A stretch of DNA of 16,685 bases from Candidatus Falkowbacteria bacterium RIFOXYC2_FULL_47_12 (GCA_001778285.1 MFGL01000034.1:42021-58705), one strand, 5' to 3'. Shown: positions 1 through 6,435, numbered from the stretch's first letter. The notes: generated by a model not told the origin, from the letters alone. Translations and numbers: made by a program.

Positions 1-211
1 CCGGAGATGAAACCAGCACCGGCAACGCTTTGGCGCTGGCGCGTCCTTTGATTTGAAAAATTTTGGCGGCCGCGCGCGCGTTGGCGGCATCACAACCCAG
101 GCCGTAGAGCGTTTCGGTCGGATAGGCAATGATTTTGCCCGCGCGCAGAGCGGCAGCGATTTCAGGCAACGCCGTCCGGTATTTTTTTTTATCTAAAATA
201 ATAGTGCGCAT
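1..211 (-). CDS. tsaC: Sua5/YrdC/TsaC family threonylcarbamoyl-AMP synthase, N-terminal part (cut by window edge)
   Basis: Only the first 70 codons are in the window; the rest lies beyond position 1. The visible protein contains YPTETLYGLGCDA followed by IFQIKGR, which are the substrate-binding signatures of the YrdC/Sua5 fold. The family makes threonylcarbamoyl-AMP from threonine, bicarbonate and ATP, the first step of the t6A37 modification of ANN-decoding tRNAs, in the cytoplasm. The ATG at 211 lies six bases after the stop of the upstream transporter-riboflavin kinase gene, so the two are probably cotranscribed. There is no Shine-Dalgarno sequence, and translation may be coupled to the upstream gene. 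Whether this is the short TsaC form or the longer Sua5 form cannot be told from the fragment. The family call is firm; the exact subtype is open. Confidence 0.88.
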   Translation of the reverse strand, partial: MRTIILDKKKYRTALPEIAAALRAGKIIAYPTETLYGLGCDAANARAAAKIFQIKGRASAKALPVLVSSP

Positions 212-217
212 ACGAAA

Positions 218-1492
218 TTACGAAAGCGCCGCCACATCCCGATAAATTTGTTCGCGCAAGGCAGTGCTGTCTTTGAAGCGGCGGACTTCACGCAATTTTT
301 TAACAATTTCCACCTCAACGGTGACACCGTACAGGTTGCCCGTGAAATCTTTCAAGTACAGCTCCACACTCGGTCCGAGCTTGAAGGTTTCAAGGTAACC
401 AAAGTGTAAAAGTCCGCGGTATTCCCGTTCATTCACCCGGACACGGACAACGTAAACGCCGTGCGCGATGTCCAGGTTTACCTTATCTAAATTCGCCGTC
501 GCAAACCCCAGGCTGTGTCCCACGCCCCGGCCGGGAATAACCGCCGCGCGGAACGTTCGCACCGACGTCTGGCCGCTTTTAACGACAAAATACATGGCAA
601 TGAGCAGAACAGCGCTCGCGGCAAATTGCAACGGCGTCAGCATATTGCCGTTGATGACGTAATCCAGCACGATTGCCGAGAGCGGCCAAAACATTTCGGC
701 AATGGTTGCAACCGAAGCCGGCACTAATTTCAACCCAAAATAATAAATAAATAAAGCTACCGCGCCGCTACTAAAAACGATGAGAAACAACAGCTGCCAC
801 TGCGCGGCATTAATAGTCGCAACCTGCCACAAATCATCGGTAATCAAAATCACGGCCAAGGCCAAAATGGTCGTCACGCCAAAACGCAATACCGTTACCG
901 AGCGAAAATCCAAATGGTTGGTCAGGCGCTTGCCAAAAACCGTTGATGAGCCAAACGCGAAGGCGGCAATGAGCGCGTACAGCGCGGCCTTGTTTTCTAA
1001 AACAACATTCACCACGCGCAGGTCCGCGGCGCCGAACGCCAAAACGTAAGCAGCCGCAACGGCCAATGCCGCCCACAAATAAAATCGGTACGAAAGACGC
1101 TCTTTTAAAATAACTGCGGCCAAGGCAAGCGCGAACACCGGCTGGAGTTTTTGTAAGATGACAATGGTTGCCAAACTGGCTTCGAAAGCGAACGCCGCAA
1201 AAAAAGCTTTGGTTATCATAATGGTTCCCAAAAGCCCGCCGAACGCGCTCACCCACAATACGGCGGCCCAGTCGGTCGTGGTCAGATGCCGGATGCGATG
1301 CCAGCCCAAAAATAAAAACGGGCTTAACAACATAAAGCCCAAAAAATGCTCCATGAAAACAACGAGCGATGCCGACAATTCATACAAGTGCGGCCGGATG
1401 AAAGTACCGTCCAAACTCCACAAAAAAGCCGCCAGCATTATGGCTAGCGCCCCGACATACAGCTTTTTTTTGGCAGGAGTGATGTCTGACAT
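218..1492 (-). CDS. EamA/DMT-family membrane transporter fused to a C-terminal riboflavin kinase domain
   Basis: The 424-residue protein has two parts. Residues about 11-305 are two EamA repeats with about ten hydrophobic segments; the first repeat ends in the typical LQKLQPVFALALAAVILKER pattern. Residues about 312-424 match the bacterial riboflavin kinase fold: GRGVGHSLGF (321-330), ATAN (331-334) at the place of the usual PTAN nucleotide-binding motif, GVYVVRVRV, and VELYLKDFTGNLYG with Glu377 at the position of the family's catalytic Glu. No FAD synthetase domain is present, although RibF normally carries one on the N-terminal side. DMT transporters have both ends in the cytoplasm, so the kinase would face ATP. 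Known DMT members such as RibN and ImpX carry riboflavin, so uptake coupled to phosphorylation to FMN is a sensible inference, but the transported substrate is not shown by sequence. A promoter directly precedes the ATG; tsaC follows six bases after the stop. Confidence 0.87.
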   Translation of the reverse strand: MSDITPAKKKLYVGALAIMLAAFLWSLDGTFIRPHLYELSASLVVFMEHFLGFMLLSPFLFLGWHRIRHLTTTDWAAVLWVSAFGGLLGTIMITKAFFAAFAFEASLATIVILQKLQPVFALALAAVILKERLSYRFYLWAALAVAAAYVLAFGAADLRVVNVVLENKAALYALIAAFAFGSSTVFGKRLTNHLDFRSVTVLRFGVTTILALAVILITDDLWQVATINAAQWQLLFLIVFSSGAVALFIYYFGLKLVPASVATIAEMFWPLSAIVLDYVINGNMLTPLQFAASAVLLIAMYFVVKSGQTSVRTFRAAVIPGRGVGHSLGFATANLDKVNLDIAHGVYVVRVRVNEREYRGLLHFGYLETFKLGPSVELYLKDFTGNLYGVTVEVEIVKKLREVRRFKDSTALREQIYRDVAALS

Positions 1493-1500
1493 AACAAATT

Positions 1501-1529
1501 AGTATACCGTAAATAATTCCTTACAGCAA
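1501..1529 (-). promoter_or_regulatory. Putative promoter of the transporter-riboflavin kinase gene, nearly leaderless
   Basis: On the minus strand TTGCTG (1524-1529) and TATACT (1501-1506) are separated by exactly 17 bases. The -10 box ends eight bases before the ATG at 1492, so a transcript starting at the normal distance would have almost no leader. There is no Shine-Dalgarno sequence. The -35 box overlaps the last codons of cvpA. Confidence 0.5.
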
Positions 1530-2063
1530 GGAGTGGAGATTGCGCAAAAGTCCCGGCAGAAGCGGCGAGACAAATTCGCCAAAATGCAGGAGGAATTTGG
1601 CAATGCTTGAGCCGACTAAAAATTTATCAATGGAAAAGCCGATGGAGTAGCGGCTGGCAAAATAAATCACAATGCCCAGCACGATGCTCACGCTCAAAAA
1701 ACCAAACACCGCGCCGGCAAAACGGTTTATCAGGCCAAAAAACGGAATGATGGCAATGATGTCAAAGAAACGATCAATAAGGTAAACGCCTAAGGTAACT
1801 AATTTGCGCACGATAAAAAGCAAAATCAAAAAACTGACCAACCGGCCGATGTTTTCGTAGCCCAGATACAGCGAGCGCGTCCACTCGTAGAATAATTCAA
1901 AATAATGACCGGCAAGATAGATGCCCACCAGATAACCGACGAGTTCGCCGGCCATGCGAATAATGCCTTTGAAAAAGCCGTAGACCGTGAAGCCGGCAAT
2001 GAAAAAAATAAGCACGGCGTCAAACACGCTGATGTTTCCAAAAATACTTAAAATGCTTTGCAT
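1521..2063 (-). CDS. cvpA: CvpA family integral membrane protein
   Basis: The protein of 180 residues is mostly hydrophobic, with about four membrane segments. It shows the CvpA family pattern near its N-terminus: FDAVLIFFIAGFTVYGFFKGIIRMAGELVGYLVGIYLA. CvpA proteins sit in the inner membrane; they were named for a role in colicin V export in E. coli, but the family is widespread and its general function is unsettled (envelope homeostasis has been suggested). The start at 2063 is chosen because a strong Shine-Dalgarno sequence lies seven bases upstream. A longer in-frame reading back to 2129 would run through that sequence and an upstream terminator. nrdB precedes it on the same strand, separated by a terminator; the transporter-kinase gene follows after 28 bases. 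Confidence 0.85.
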   Translation of the reverse strand: MQSILSIFGNISVFDAVLIFFIAGFTVYGFFKGIIRMAGELVGYLVGIYLAGHYFELFYEWTRSLYLGYENIGRLVSFLILLFIVRKLVTLGVYLIDRFFDIIAIIPFFGLINRFAGAVFGFLSVSIVLGIVIYFASRYSIGFSIDKFLVGSSIAKFLLHFGEFVSPLLPGLLRNLHSLL

Positions 2064-2070
2064 ACGTTTT

Positions 2071-2080
2071 TCCTCCTTTA
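2071..2080 (-). promoter_or_regulatory. Shine-Dalgarno sequence that fixes the cvpA start
   Basis: The minus strand reads TAAAGGAGGA, a near-perfect anti-16S match, seven bases before the ATG at 2061-2063. It rules out the longer reading frame that begins at 2129. Confidence 0.85.
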
Positions 2081-2107
2081 GGGAAAGTATAGCATTTTTT
2101 GAAAAGA

Positions 2108-2142
2108 ATAAAAAGAAAAAACAGCCCAATCAAAATCAGGCT
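2108..2142 (-). terminator. Rho-independent terminator after nrdB
   Basis: On the minus strand AGCCTGAT and ATTGGGCT form an eight-pair stem (two G-U pairs) around the loop TTTG, followed by GTTTTTTCTTTTT. On the plus strand the same arms contain two mismatches, so the signal points in the nrdB direction. It lies about 50 bases past the nrdB stop. Confidence 0.6.
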
Positions 2143-2213
2143 ATTTTTGTGTTTATCTTTATTTATCCGTGATTAGTGTTAATTCGTCAATTTATTTGTG
2201 CTTATTTGTGGTA
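2143..2213. repeat. AT-rich degenerate repeat running from the nrdB 3' end into the intergenic space
   Basis: The stretch is built of variants of TTATTTGTG, TTAATTCGT and TTATCCGTGATTAGTG. Similar strings are common spacer repeats in many bacterial genomes (from memory). It covers the last NrdB codons, which encode the low-complexity tail TTNKHK, as well as the space before the terminator. No protein or RNA is apparent in it. Confidence 0.5.
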
Positions 2214-3190
2214 GCGCGCGCATCCACCTCGTACGCCGTATTCGTCGCTTCAAAAAAATTAACTAACTGATGCACATCGTTCGCGGTCGCCATCCATTTT
2301 GCCGGATTAGCCGCGTTATAGTGCGGCGCAAATCCTAATTCCTCCAATCTTCTGTCAGCCATATACTGGACATATTGATTGATATAGTTTGCATTTAAAC
2401 CCAAGATTCCGTTAGGCATTAATTCTTTGTTATAGGCGGTTTCTAATTCTACCGCGTCCAAAATCATCTGATAAATTTCTTTGGTAAAATTATCATCCGC
2501 AATTTCCGGAGTTTCGTCTAAAATCGTCAAAATCAAATTTATGCCGAATTTTAAGTGCAGGCTTTCGTCCCGCACCACCCAGTCAATGAGCGAGGCGAAG
2601 TTGCGCAAAAGCCCGCGCTGGCGAAAACTCAAGCCGACCATAAAGCCGGAGTAAAACCAAATGCCTTCCATAATGACGTTGGTCGCGACCAAATTGCGCA
2701 CGAAGTCGCGCTTGCCCTCAATGGCATCAATATCCAATTTCTGCTCAGTCATGCGCTGTAAATATTTTATGTTGTAATCTTCTTTTTGGCGCATCGTTTC
2801 CGTTTCGCGGTGCGCTTTGAATGCCTCCTCGCGGTTAATGGGAAAAGTCTGCATCACGTACTCAAAAGCGACCGAGTGATTTGCTTCTTCCCACATTTGC
2901 TTGGCTAAATATAAATGCGCCTCGGCCGCGTTGATGTAAGGATACACGCCAAACGCCAGACATTTATTTACCAAAAGCTCGGCCGGGTTAAAATAGCTCA
3001 TAAAAAAAGTTACGGCGTGCCGTTCTTCATCCGTCATGCGGTTCCAGTCGGCCAAGTCTTCGCCGAGCTGGATTTCGTGCGGAAACCAGGTGTTGCTGAC
3101 TGCCTGATCGTACAAATCTTTGGCCCACGGGTATTTTATGGGATAAACCTGCAAGCCTTCGTGGATGTTGGTTTTGCCGATAATTGACAT
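2192..3190 (-). CDS. nrdB: Class Ic ribonucleotide reductase beta subunit (R2c-type NrdB)
   Basis: This is the small subunit that generates the radical used by NrdA to reduce ribonucleotides. Numbered from the ATG at 3190 (332 residues), the six metal ligands are visible: Glu71, Glu102, His105, Glu175, Glu209 and His212. The position of the E. coli radical Tyr122 is Phe109, followed by Tyr111. Together with Glu instead of Asp at the first ligand, this is the class Ic pattern. The spacings 31, 73 and 34 equal those of Chlamydia trachomatis R2 (E89, E120, E193, E227; recalled from the literature). Such proteins use a Mn(IV)/Fe(III) centre instead of a tyrosyl radical. A C-terminal Tyr near AYEVD could serve radical transfer. 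A TTG start at 3202 is possible but less likely. No Shine-Dalgarno sequence is seen; a TATAAT lies 15 bases upstream. Confidence 0.93.
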   Translation of the reverse strand: MSIIGKTNIHEGLQVYPIKYPWAKDLYDQAVSNTWFPHEIQLGEDLADWNRMTDEERHAVTFFMSYFNPAELLVNKCLAFGVYPYINAAEAHLYLAKQMWEEANHSVAFEYVMQTFPINREEAFKAHRETETMRQKEDYNIKYLQRMTEQKLDIDAIEGKRDFVRNLVATNVIMEGIWFYSGFMVGLSFRQRGLLRNFASLIDWVVRDESLHLKFGINLILTILDETPEIADDNFTKEIYQMILDAVELETAYNKELMPNGILGLNANYINQYVQYMADRRLEELGFAPHYNAANPAKWMATANDVHQLVNFFEATNTAYEVDARATTNKHK

Positions 3191-3205
3191 AATAGTTGAC
3201 AATTA

Positions 3206-3211
3206 ATTATA
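3206..3211 (-). promoter_or_regulatory. Putative -10 box of nrdB
   Basis: A perfect TATAAT on the minus strand ends 15 bases before the nrdB ATG at 3190. No convincing -35 box is seen. If used, the transcript leader would be under ten bases. No NrdR-like palindrome is visible here, unlike at nrdA. Confidence 0.4.
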
Positions 3212-3245
3212 AAGTAGTAAAGTTAGTAAAAATTCAAATTCTGAT

Positions 3246-3252
3246 TAGGAGG
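3246..3252 (+). promoter_or_regulatory. Shine-Dalgarno sequence of the plus-strand gene
   Basis: TAGGAGG lies nine bases before the ATG at 3262 and decides that start over an in-frame ATG at 3196, which has no ribosome binding site and would overlap the nrdB promoter. Confidence 0.8.
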
Positions 3253-3261
3253 CTGTTCATT

Positions 3262-3690
3262 ATGAAAATTCTTTTATTCGTAAACGATAATTTTCACAAG
3301 TTTGATGCTGAGGACATCAATACGAAAGCAAAGTGTCCGGCGTTCATGATGAGCTCTCATCCGCTTCCTCTCCCTCTATACTGTGATGATGGCCCGGAAC
3401 GATTAGGTTTTCTGATCACGAACACACAAAATACATTCTATTTATATTTGTTTGTGATTGGAAAAAATGACAATCCGGGTGAAGTGCTTACTCAAAAAGC
3501 GCGACAGCTTGTCTTTACCTTGCCTGTTCATGCACTCACGCAAGTTTGCGGTGTCATGAAAAGGGGTACTAAATTCTTCCCCGAGAGAATACCAGCAACA
3601 TATACTAATACTGGAATCACCTCTTTGGAAAAATCATACGAAGAAATGATTCTAAATATAGTAAATATGTTTGATCATTTTGATGATTAA
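3262..3690 (+). CDS. Protein of unknown function, only plus-strand gene, between nrdA and nrdB
   Basis: I do not recognise this 142-residue protein. It begins MKILLFVNDNFHKF and has no signal peptide, clear membrane segment or motif known to me. It contains three cysteines (in AKCPAF, LYCDDG and QVCGVM), a hydrophobic stretch TFYLYLFVIG near residue 75 and an acidic end, MFDHFDD. It is real by several signs: a strong Shine-Dalgarno sequence, an uninterrupted frame and a strong terminator 54 bases past its stop. It is divergent from nrdB and convergent with nrdA; its stop is 11 bases from the nrdA stop. Base composition looks more AT-rich than its neighbours, which may indicate later arrival. 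A role linked to ribonucleotide reductase is possible from position only. Confidence 0.72.
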   Translation: MKILLFVNDNFHKFDAEDINTKAKCPAFMMSSHPLPLPLYCDDGPERLGFLITNTQNTFYLYLFVIGKNDNPGEVLTQKARQLVFTLPVHALTQVCGVMKRGTKFFPERIPATYTNTGITSLEKSYEEMILNIVNMFDHFDD

Positions 3691-3701
3691 ACGATTAAAC
3701 G

Positions 3702-6275
3702 CTATTGGCAACTATCGCATTGCAGTCGCTCTTGTGGATCCACCGGACAGGCAACAGCTTGTCCGTTTTTTTTATTCATAATTTCCGTCATTTGTTGCGC
3801 GACAAGTGAAACTTGCGGCTGGGGCGTTTGGGTTGAAGCAGTTAAGGAGTTTAACTCCTCTAAAGGAGTTAAACTCCTTTTTGGAACCGTTGAAAACTTT
3901 CCAAACCCAAAACTTCTGCCGCCGGCAATTACTTCTGACTTGTTCACGCGGCTAGTGCTCTGTTCGGCCGTGTGCCTTTGCTTCATGTGCAGATAATAAA
4001 AAGTTTTTAAGCCCATTTCCCAGCCGTGCGCATAGATTTCCATGGTCTCGCCAATGTCGCGCGTAGCTAAATACATGTTGCGGCTGATTGCCTGATCCAC
4101 CCATTTTTGCGCGCGGCTCGCGACTTCAATGAATGCTCTCGGGTCAAGCTGAAACGATGTTTTATAGATATCTTTGAGGCCTTGCGGGACTTCGGGGATG
4201 TCGGAAATTTCGCCCTGATGGACGATGATTTGTTCCTTGACCTTGTCCCATAAGTTTAATTTTTTCAAATCGCGCACCAAGTTGAAATTTACTTCCAAAA
4301 ACTTCCCGCGGTTGGTGGCGCGCGCGAAAATATTACTGAACTGCGGGTCAACGCCCGGAGTCGTGCCGGCAACGAGTCCGATGTTTGCGGTCGGCGCAAT
4401 CGCCAGCAAAGTCGCGTTGCGCATACCTTGCTTTACTTTTTGGCGCAATTTATTCCAGTCCAAATTAATATCGCGGTTTTGTTTCAGCGCCATCCCCCTG
4501 TCTTTTTCCAGCATTTCCATCGTATCGTATGGTACAAAACCTTGCTCCCAGCGCGAGCCTGAAAAGTTTGGATAACTTCCCCGCTCTTGCGCCAAATCAG
4601 CTGAAGTATCAATCGCGGCATAACTGATAAATTCCATGAGACAGTCAATGAGCTGATACGCCGCCTCTGAATCATAAGCAACGCCGCGGCGCTGAATCGT
4701 GTCGGTGAAGCCCATAATACCCAAACCGACAGCGCGATTGTTTTTGTCTGAATGACGTGTTTCCGGAATCGGTGACCGGTTAATGTCCAATAAATTATCT
4801 AATTGCCGCACGGCCATGCGCACGCTCTCTTCTAATTGTACCCAGTCAATGTCGTTTTCGGCAGTGAGGTGGCGGGCGATGTTGACCGAGGCCAAATTGC
4901 AGACCGCGACGTTATTTTCATCCTGCGGCAGGCAAATTTCCGTGCAGAGGTTTGACGAGTGAATCGTGCCGGTGTTGTTATTGAGCGCGCGCACGTTGAT
5001 TGCGTCTTTAAACGTAATCCACGGATGCGACGTCGTCTGCAAATTCATGACAATAGTACGAAACTGCTCGCGCGCTTTGATTTTTTTAAACATGCACAGT
5101 TTGCCGCCCTCGGCTGCCGTGACGTACTCGTTGTAGCGTTTGGAAAAGGCTTGGCCGTAGAGTTCATTCAAGTCAGCCGTTTCCGCCGGGTCAAACAAAT
5201 ACCAGTCTGCGTTATTTTTCACCCGCTTCATAAATTCGTCTGATATGTAAACTGCGGTATTGGCGGTGCGGGTGCGGCGGTACTCGTCGCCCGCGTTTTG
5301 TTTCAAATCCAAAAACTGGTCAAAGTTGTAGTGCCAATTTTCCATATAAAAACACAACGCGCCCATTTTTTTGCCGGCGCGGGAAACGGCGCGCAGAGTG
5401 GAGTCAATGGTATGCATAAACGGCACCGGGCCGGAAGAAAAAGTATTGTTGGAACGCACCGGACTGCCTTCGGCGCGCAGTTTGGTCACGGACAGGCCGA
5501 TGCCGCCGGTGGCTTTGGTCAGTTTCATCACGTCAGAAACGGTTTTGGCGATGTGGTCTATGGAATCCTGCATTTCCAAAACATAGCAATTGCTCATTTG
5601 CGGCAGTTTGGCGCCGGCATTGACGTTGGTGGAACCGCCGGCGATATATTTCAGGCGCGACATTTTATGATAAAACTTCAGCGCCCATTCGGTCGGGTTT
5701 TTTTCCGGCAAGGCAAGCCCCATTGCTACCCGCATCCAGATATATTGCGGCAATTCCAGCAATTCCTGTTTTTGGCCGCGCAAAGCGTAGCGCTTCAGAA
5801 TTGTCACCAGACTGATATACTTAAAAGAAGCATCCCGTTCTATTTCCAAACCGGCCGCCAATTTTTCCAAATCATATTTAACCAAAAATCTTTCATCCAA
5901 AATACTGGCGGTCGCGCCGTTTTTTATGCAGGCAAGAAAACCTTGAGCGTGCTTGTATTTTAATTCCGCCGGGTCATCATTATTAAAATCTCCCAATACG
6001 CTTTTATAAGTCGTCTTTAATAATAGCCTGGAGGCCACGGCATCATAATCCGGGTCGTCTTTAATGTTTTGCACCGCGGCATTGATAGTTGCCTGGTCCA
6101 GCTCCTCGGTCGTAATGCCGTCAAAGAGCGCGACTTCGGTCTCAGACGCGATTTGGGTAACTTTGCTGACGGCATCGGACAAACCCTTGCAAGCGCGCTC
6201 AATGGAGCGGTTGATCATGTCCGCGTTGTAGGCGCTGCGGCTGCCGTCCCGGTGAGTAACGTTGATGTTTACCAT
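3702..6275 (-). CDS. nrdA: Class I ribonucleoside-diphosphate reductase alpha subunit
   Basis: This is the catalytic subunit that reduces ribonucleoside diphosphates to deoxy forms, paired with NrdB. Residues about 1-90 form an ATP-cone, the site where ATP or dATP sets overall activity. Catalytic residues are in place: Cys230 (SNCYVLE) and Cys459 (AVCNLASVN) as the redox pair, Asn442-Cys444-Glu446 (SNLCTEI) as the active centre, and Tyr760-Tyr761 (KTFYYLH) for radical transfer. The tail ends in CDSC (853-856), the cysteines that reload the active site from thioredoxin or glutaredoxin. At 857 residues it has a single cone, unlike the larger Chlamydia protein with several. The start at 6275 has a strong Shine-Dalgarno sequence, AGAGGAGGT. 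Residues 799-811 are encoded by a palindromic repeat, and residues about 837-846 by an antisense terminator. Upstream lie an extended -10 promoter and an NrdR box. Confidence 0.97.
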   Translation of the reverse strand: MVNINVTHRDGSRSAYNADMINRSIERACKGLSDAVSKVTQIASETEVALFDGITTEELDQATINAAVQNIKDDPDYDAVASRLLLKTTYKSVLGDFNNDDPAELKYKHAQGFLACIKNGATASILDERFLVKYDLEKLAAGLEIERDASFKYISLVTILKRYALRGQKQELLELPQYIWMRVAMGLALPEKNPTEWALKFYHKMSRLKYIAGGSTNVNAGAKLPQMSNCYVLEMQDSIDHIAKTVSDVMKLTKATGGIGLSVTKLRAEGSPVRSNNTFSSGPVPFMHTIDSTLRAVSRAGKKMGALCFYMENWHYNFDQFLDLKQNAGDEYRRTRTANTAVYISDEFMKRVKNNADWYLFDPAETADLNELYGQAFSKRYNEYVTAAEGGKLCMFKKIKAREQFRTIVMNLQTTSHPWITFKDAINVRALNNNTGTIHSSNLCTEICLPQDENNVAVCNLASVNIARHLTAENDIDWVQLEESVRMAVRQLDNLLDINRSPIPETRHSDKNNRAVGLGIMGFTDTIQRRGVAYDSEAAYQLIDCLMEFISYAAIDTSADLAQERGSYPNFSGSRWEQGFVPYDTMEMLEKDRGMALKQNRDINLDWNKLRQKVKQGMRNATLLAIAPTANIGLVAGTTPGVDPQFSNIFARATNRGKFLEVNFNLVRDLKKLNLWDKVKEQIIVHQGEISDIPEVPQGLKDIYKTSFQLDPRAFIEVASRAQKWVDQAISRNMYLATRDIGETMEIYAHGWEMGLKTFYYLHMKQRHTAEQSTSRVNKSEVIAGGRSFGFGKFSTVPKRSLTPLEELNSLTASTQTPQPQVSLVAQQMTEIMNKKNGQAVACPVDPQERLQCDSCQ
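3744..3776 (+). terminator. Rho-independent terminator of the plus-strand gene, inside the nrdA coding region
   Basis: On the plus strand CGGACAGGC and GCTTGTCCG pair over nine positions (one G-U) around the loop AACA, followed at once by eight T and ATT. It lies 54 bases after the stop at 3690. The same bases, read on the other strand, encode the NrdA segment NKKNGQAVACPV just before its C-terminal cysteines. Confidence 0.8.
3844..3879. repeat. Palindromic repeat in frame inside nrdA
   Basis: AAGGAGTTTAACTCCT (3844-3859) and its exact reverse complement (3864-3879) are separated by four bases. It encodes NrdA residues 799-811 (KRSLTPLEELNSL) in the variable linker between the catalytic barrel and the cysteine tail, where an insert would be tolerated. 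It is open in the nrdA frame. Confidence 0.85.
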
Positions 6276-6280
6276 AAAAA

Positions 6281-6399
6281 ACCTCCTCTCACTTTAAACA
6301 AGTGAAATTATTTTATTAATTTTTATTCTTCGCTTTATTAAAGAGAGTTGTGCAGCGAAGGAGTCTGAGAGAGTAATAACACTATATATAGTGTTAAGC
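6281..6399 (-). other. nrdA 5' leader with two hairpins
   Basis: From the predicted transcription start near 6399 to the Shine-Dalgarno sequence the leader is about 120 bases. After the NrdR box it can form CTTCGCT/AGCGAAG (6328-6360, seven pairs, 19-base loop) and TCACTT/AAGTGA (6289-6305, six pairs, 5-base loop). The second hairpin directly abuts the Shine-Dalgarno sequence AGAGGAGG and could affect ribosome access. No known riboswitch is recognised. Confidence 0.35.
6378..6395. promoter_or_regulatory. NrdR box controlling nrdA
   Basis: AACACTATATATAGTGTT is a perfect 18-base palindrome that fits the NrdR box consensus (acaCwAtATaTwGtgt). NrdR is the ATP-cone/zinc-ribbon repressor of ribonucleotide reductase genes. 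The box lies just downstream of the predicted transcription start, where a bound repressor would block elongation or open-complex formation. NrdR boxes usually come in pairs about three helical turns apart; only a degenerate half-site (TATTTTGTG, near 6413-6421, minus strand) is seen at roughly that distance, overlapping the -10 region. Confidence 0.85.
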
Positions 6400-6405
6400 A
6401 TTAGC

Positions 6406-6435
6406 ATTATACCACAAAATAAAAGTCCCGCCCAA
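6406..6435 (-). promoter_or_regulatory. nrdA promoter with extended -10 box
   Basis: The minus strand reads TGGTATAAT, an extended -10 element with TATAAT at 6406-6411. A weak -35 candidate TTGGGC (6430-6435) lies 18 bases upstream inside the transaldolase terminator hairpin. The extended -10 can compensate for the weak -35. Confidence 0.65.

Noticed and set aside
834..1256. 140-residue minus-strand open frame overlapping the transporter gene
   Set aside because: It is the alternative frame of the EamA region, whose own frame gives a clear family match; no start signal is seen.
1521..2063. Bacteriocin (colicin V) production system
   Set aside because: Only the CvpA membrane protein is present, with no toxin, immunity or export genes; the family is a widespread membrane protein and the name is historical.
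3196..3261. Longer start for the plus-strand gene
   Set aside because: The ATG at 3196 has no ribosome binding site and overlaps the nrdB promoter region, while the ATG at 3262 has a strong Shine-Dalgarno sequence.
3685..3700. Tandem GATTAAAC as an attachment site for insertion of the plus-strand gene
   Set aside because: The two 8-base copies are adjacent and no matching copy was found at the other side of the gene; no integrase is nearby.
5298..5963. 221-residue plus-strand open frame antisense to nrdA
   Set aside because: It lies wholly within the conserved nrdA coding region, has no Shine-Dalgarno sequence, and its odd composition is that of a shadow frame.
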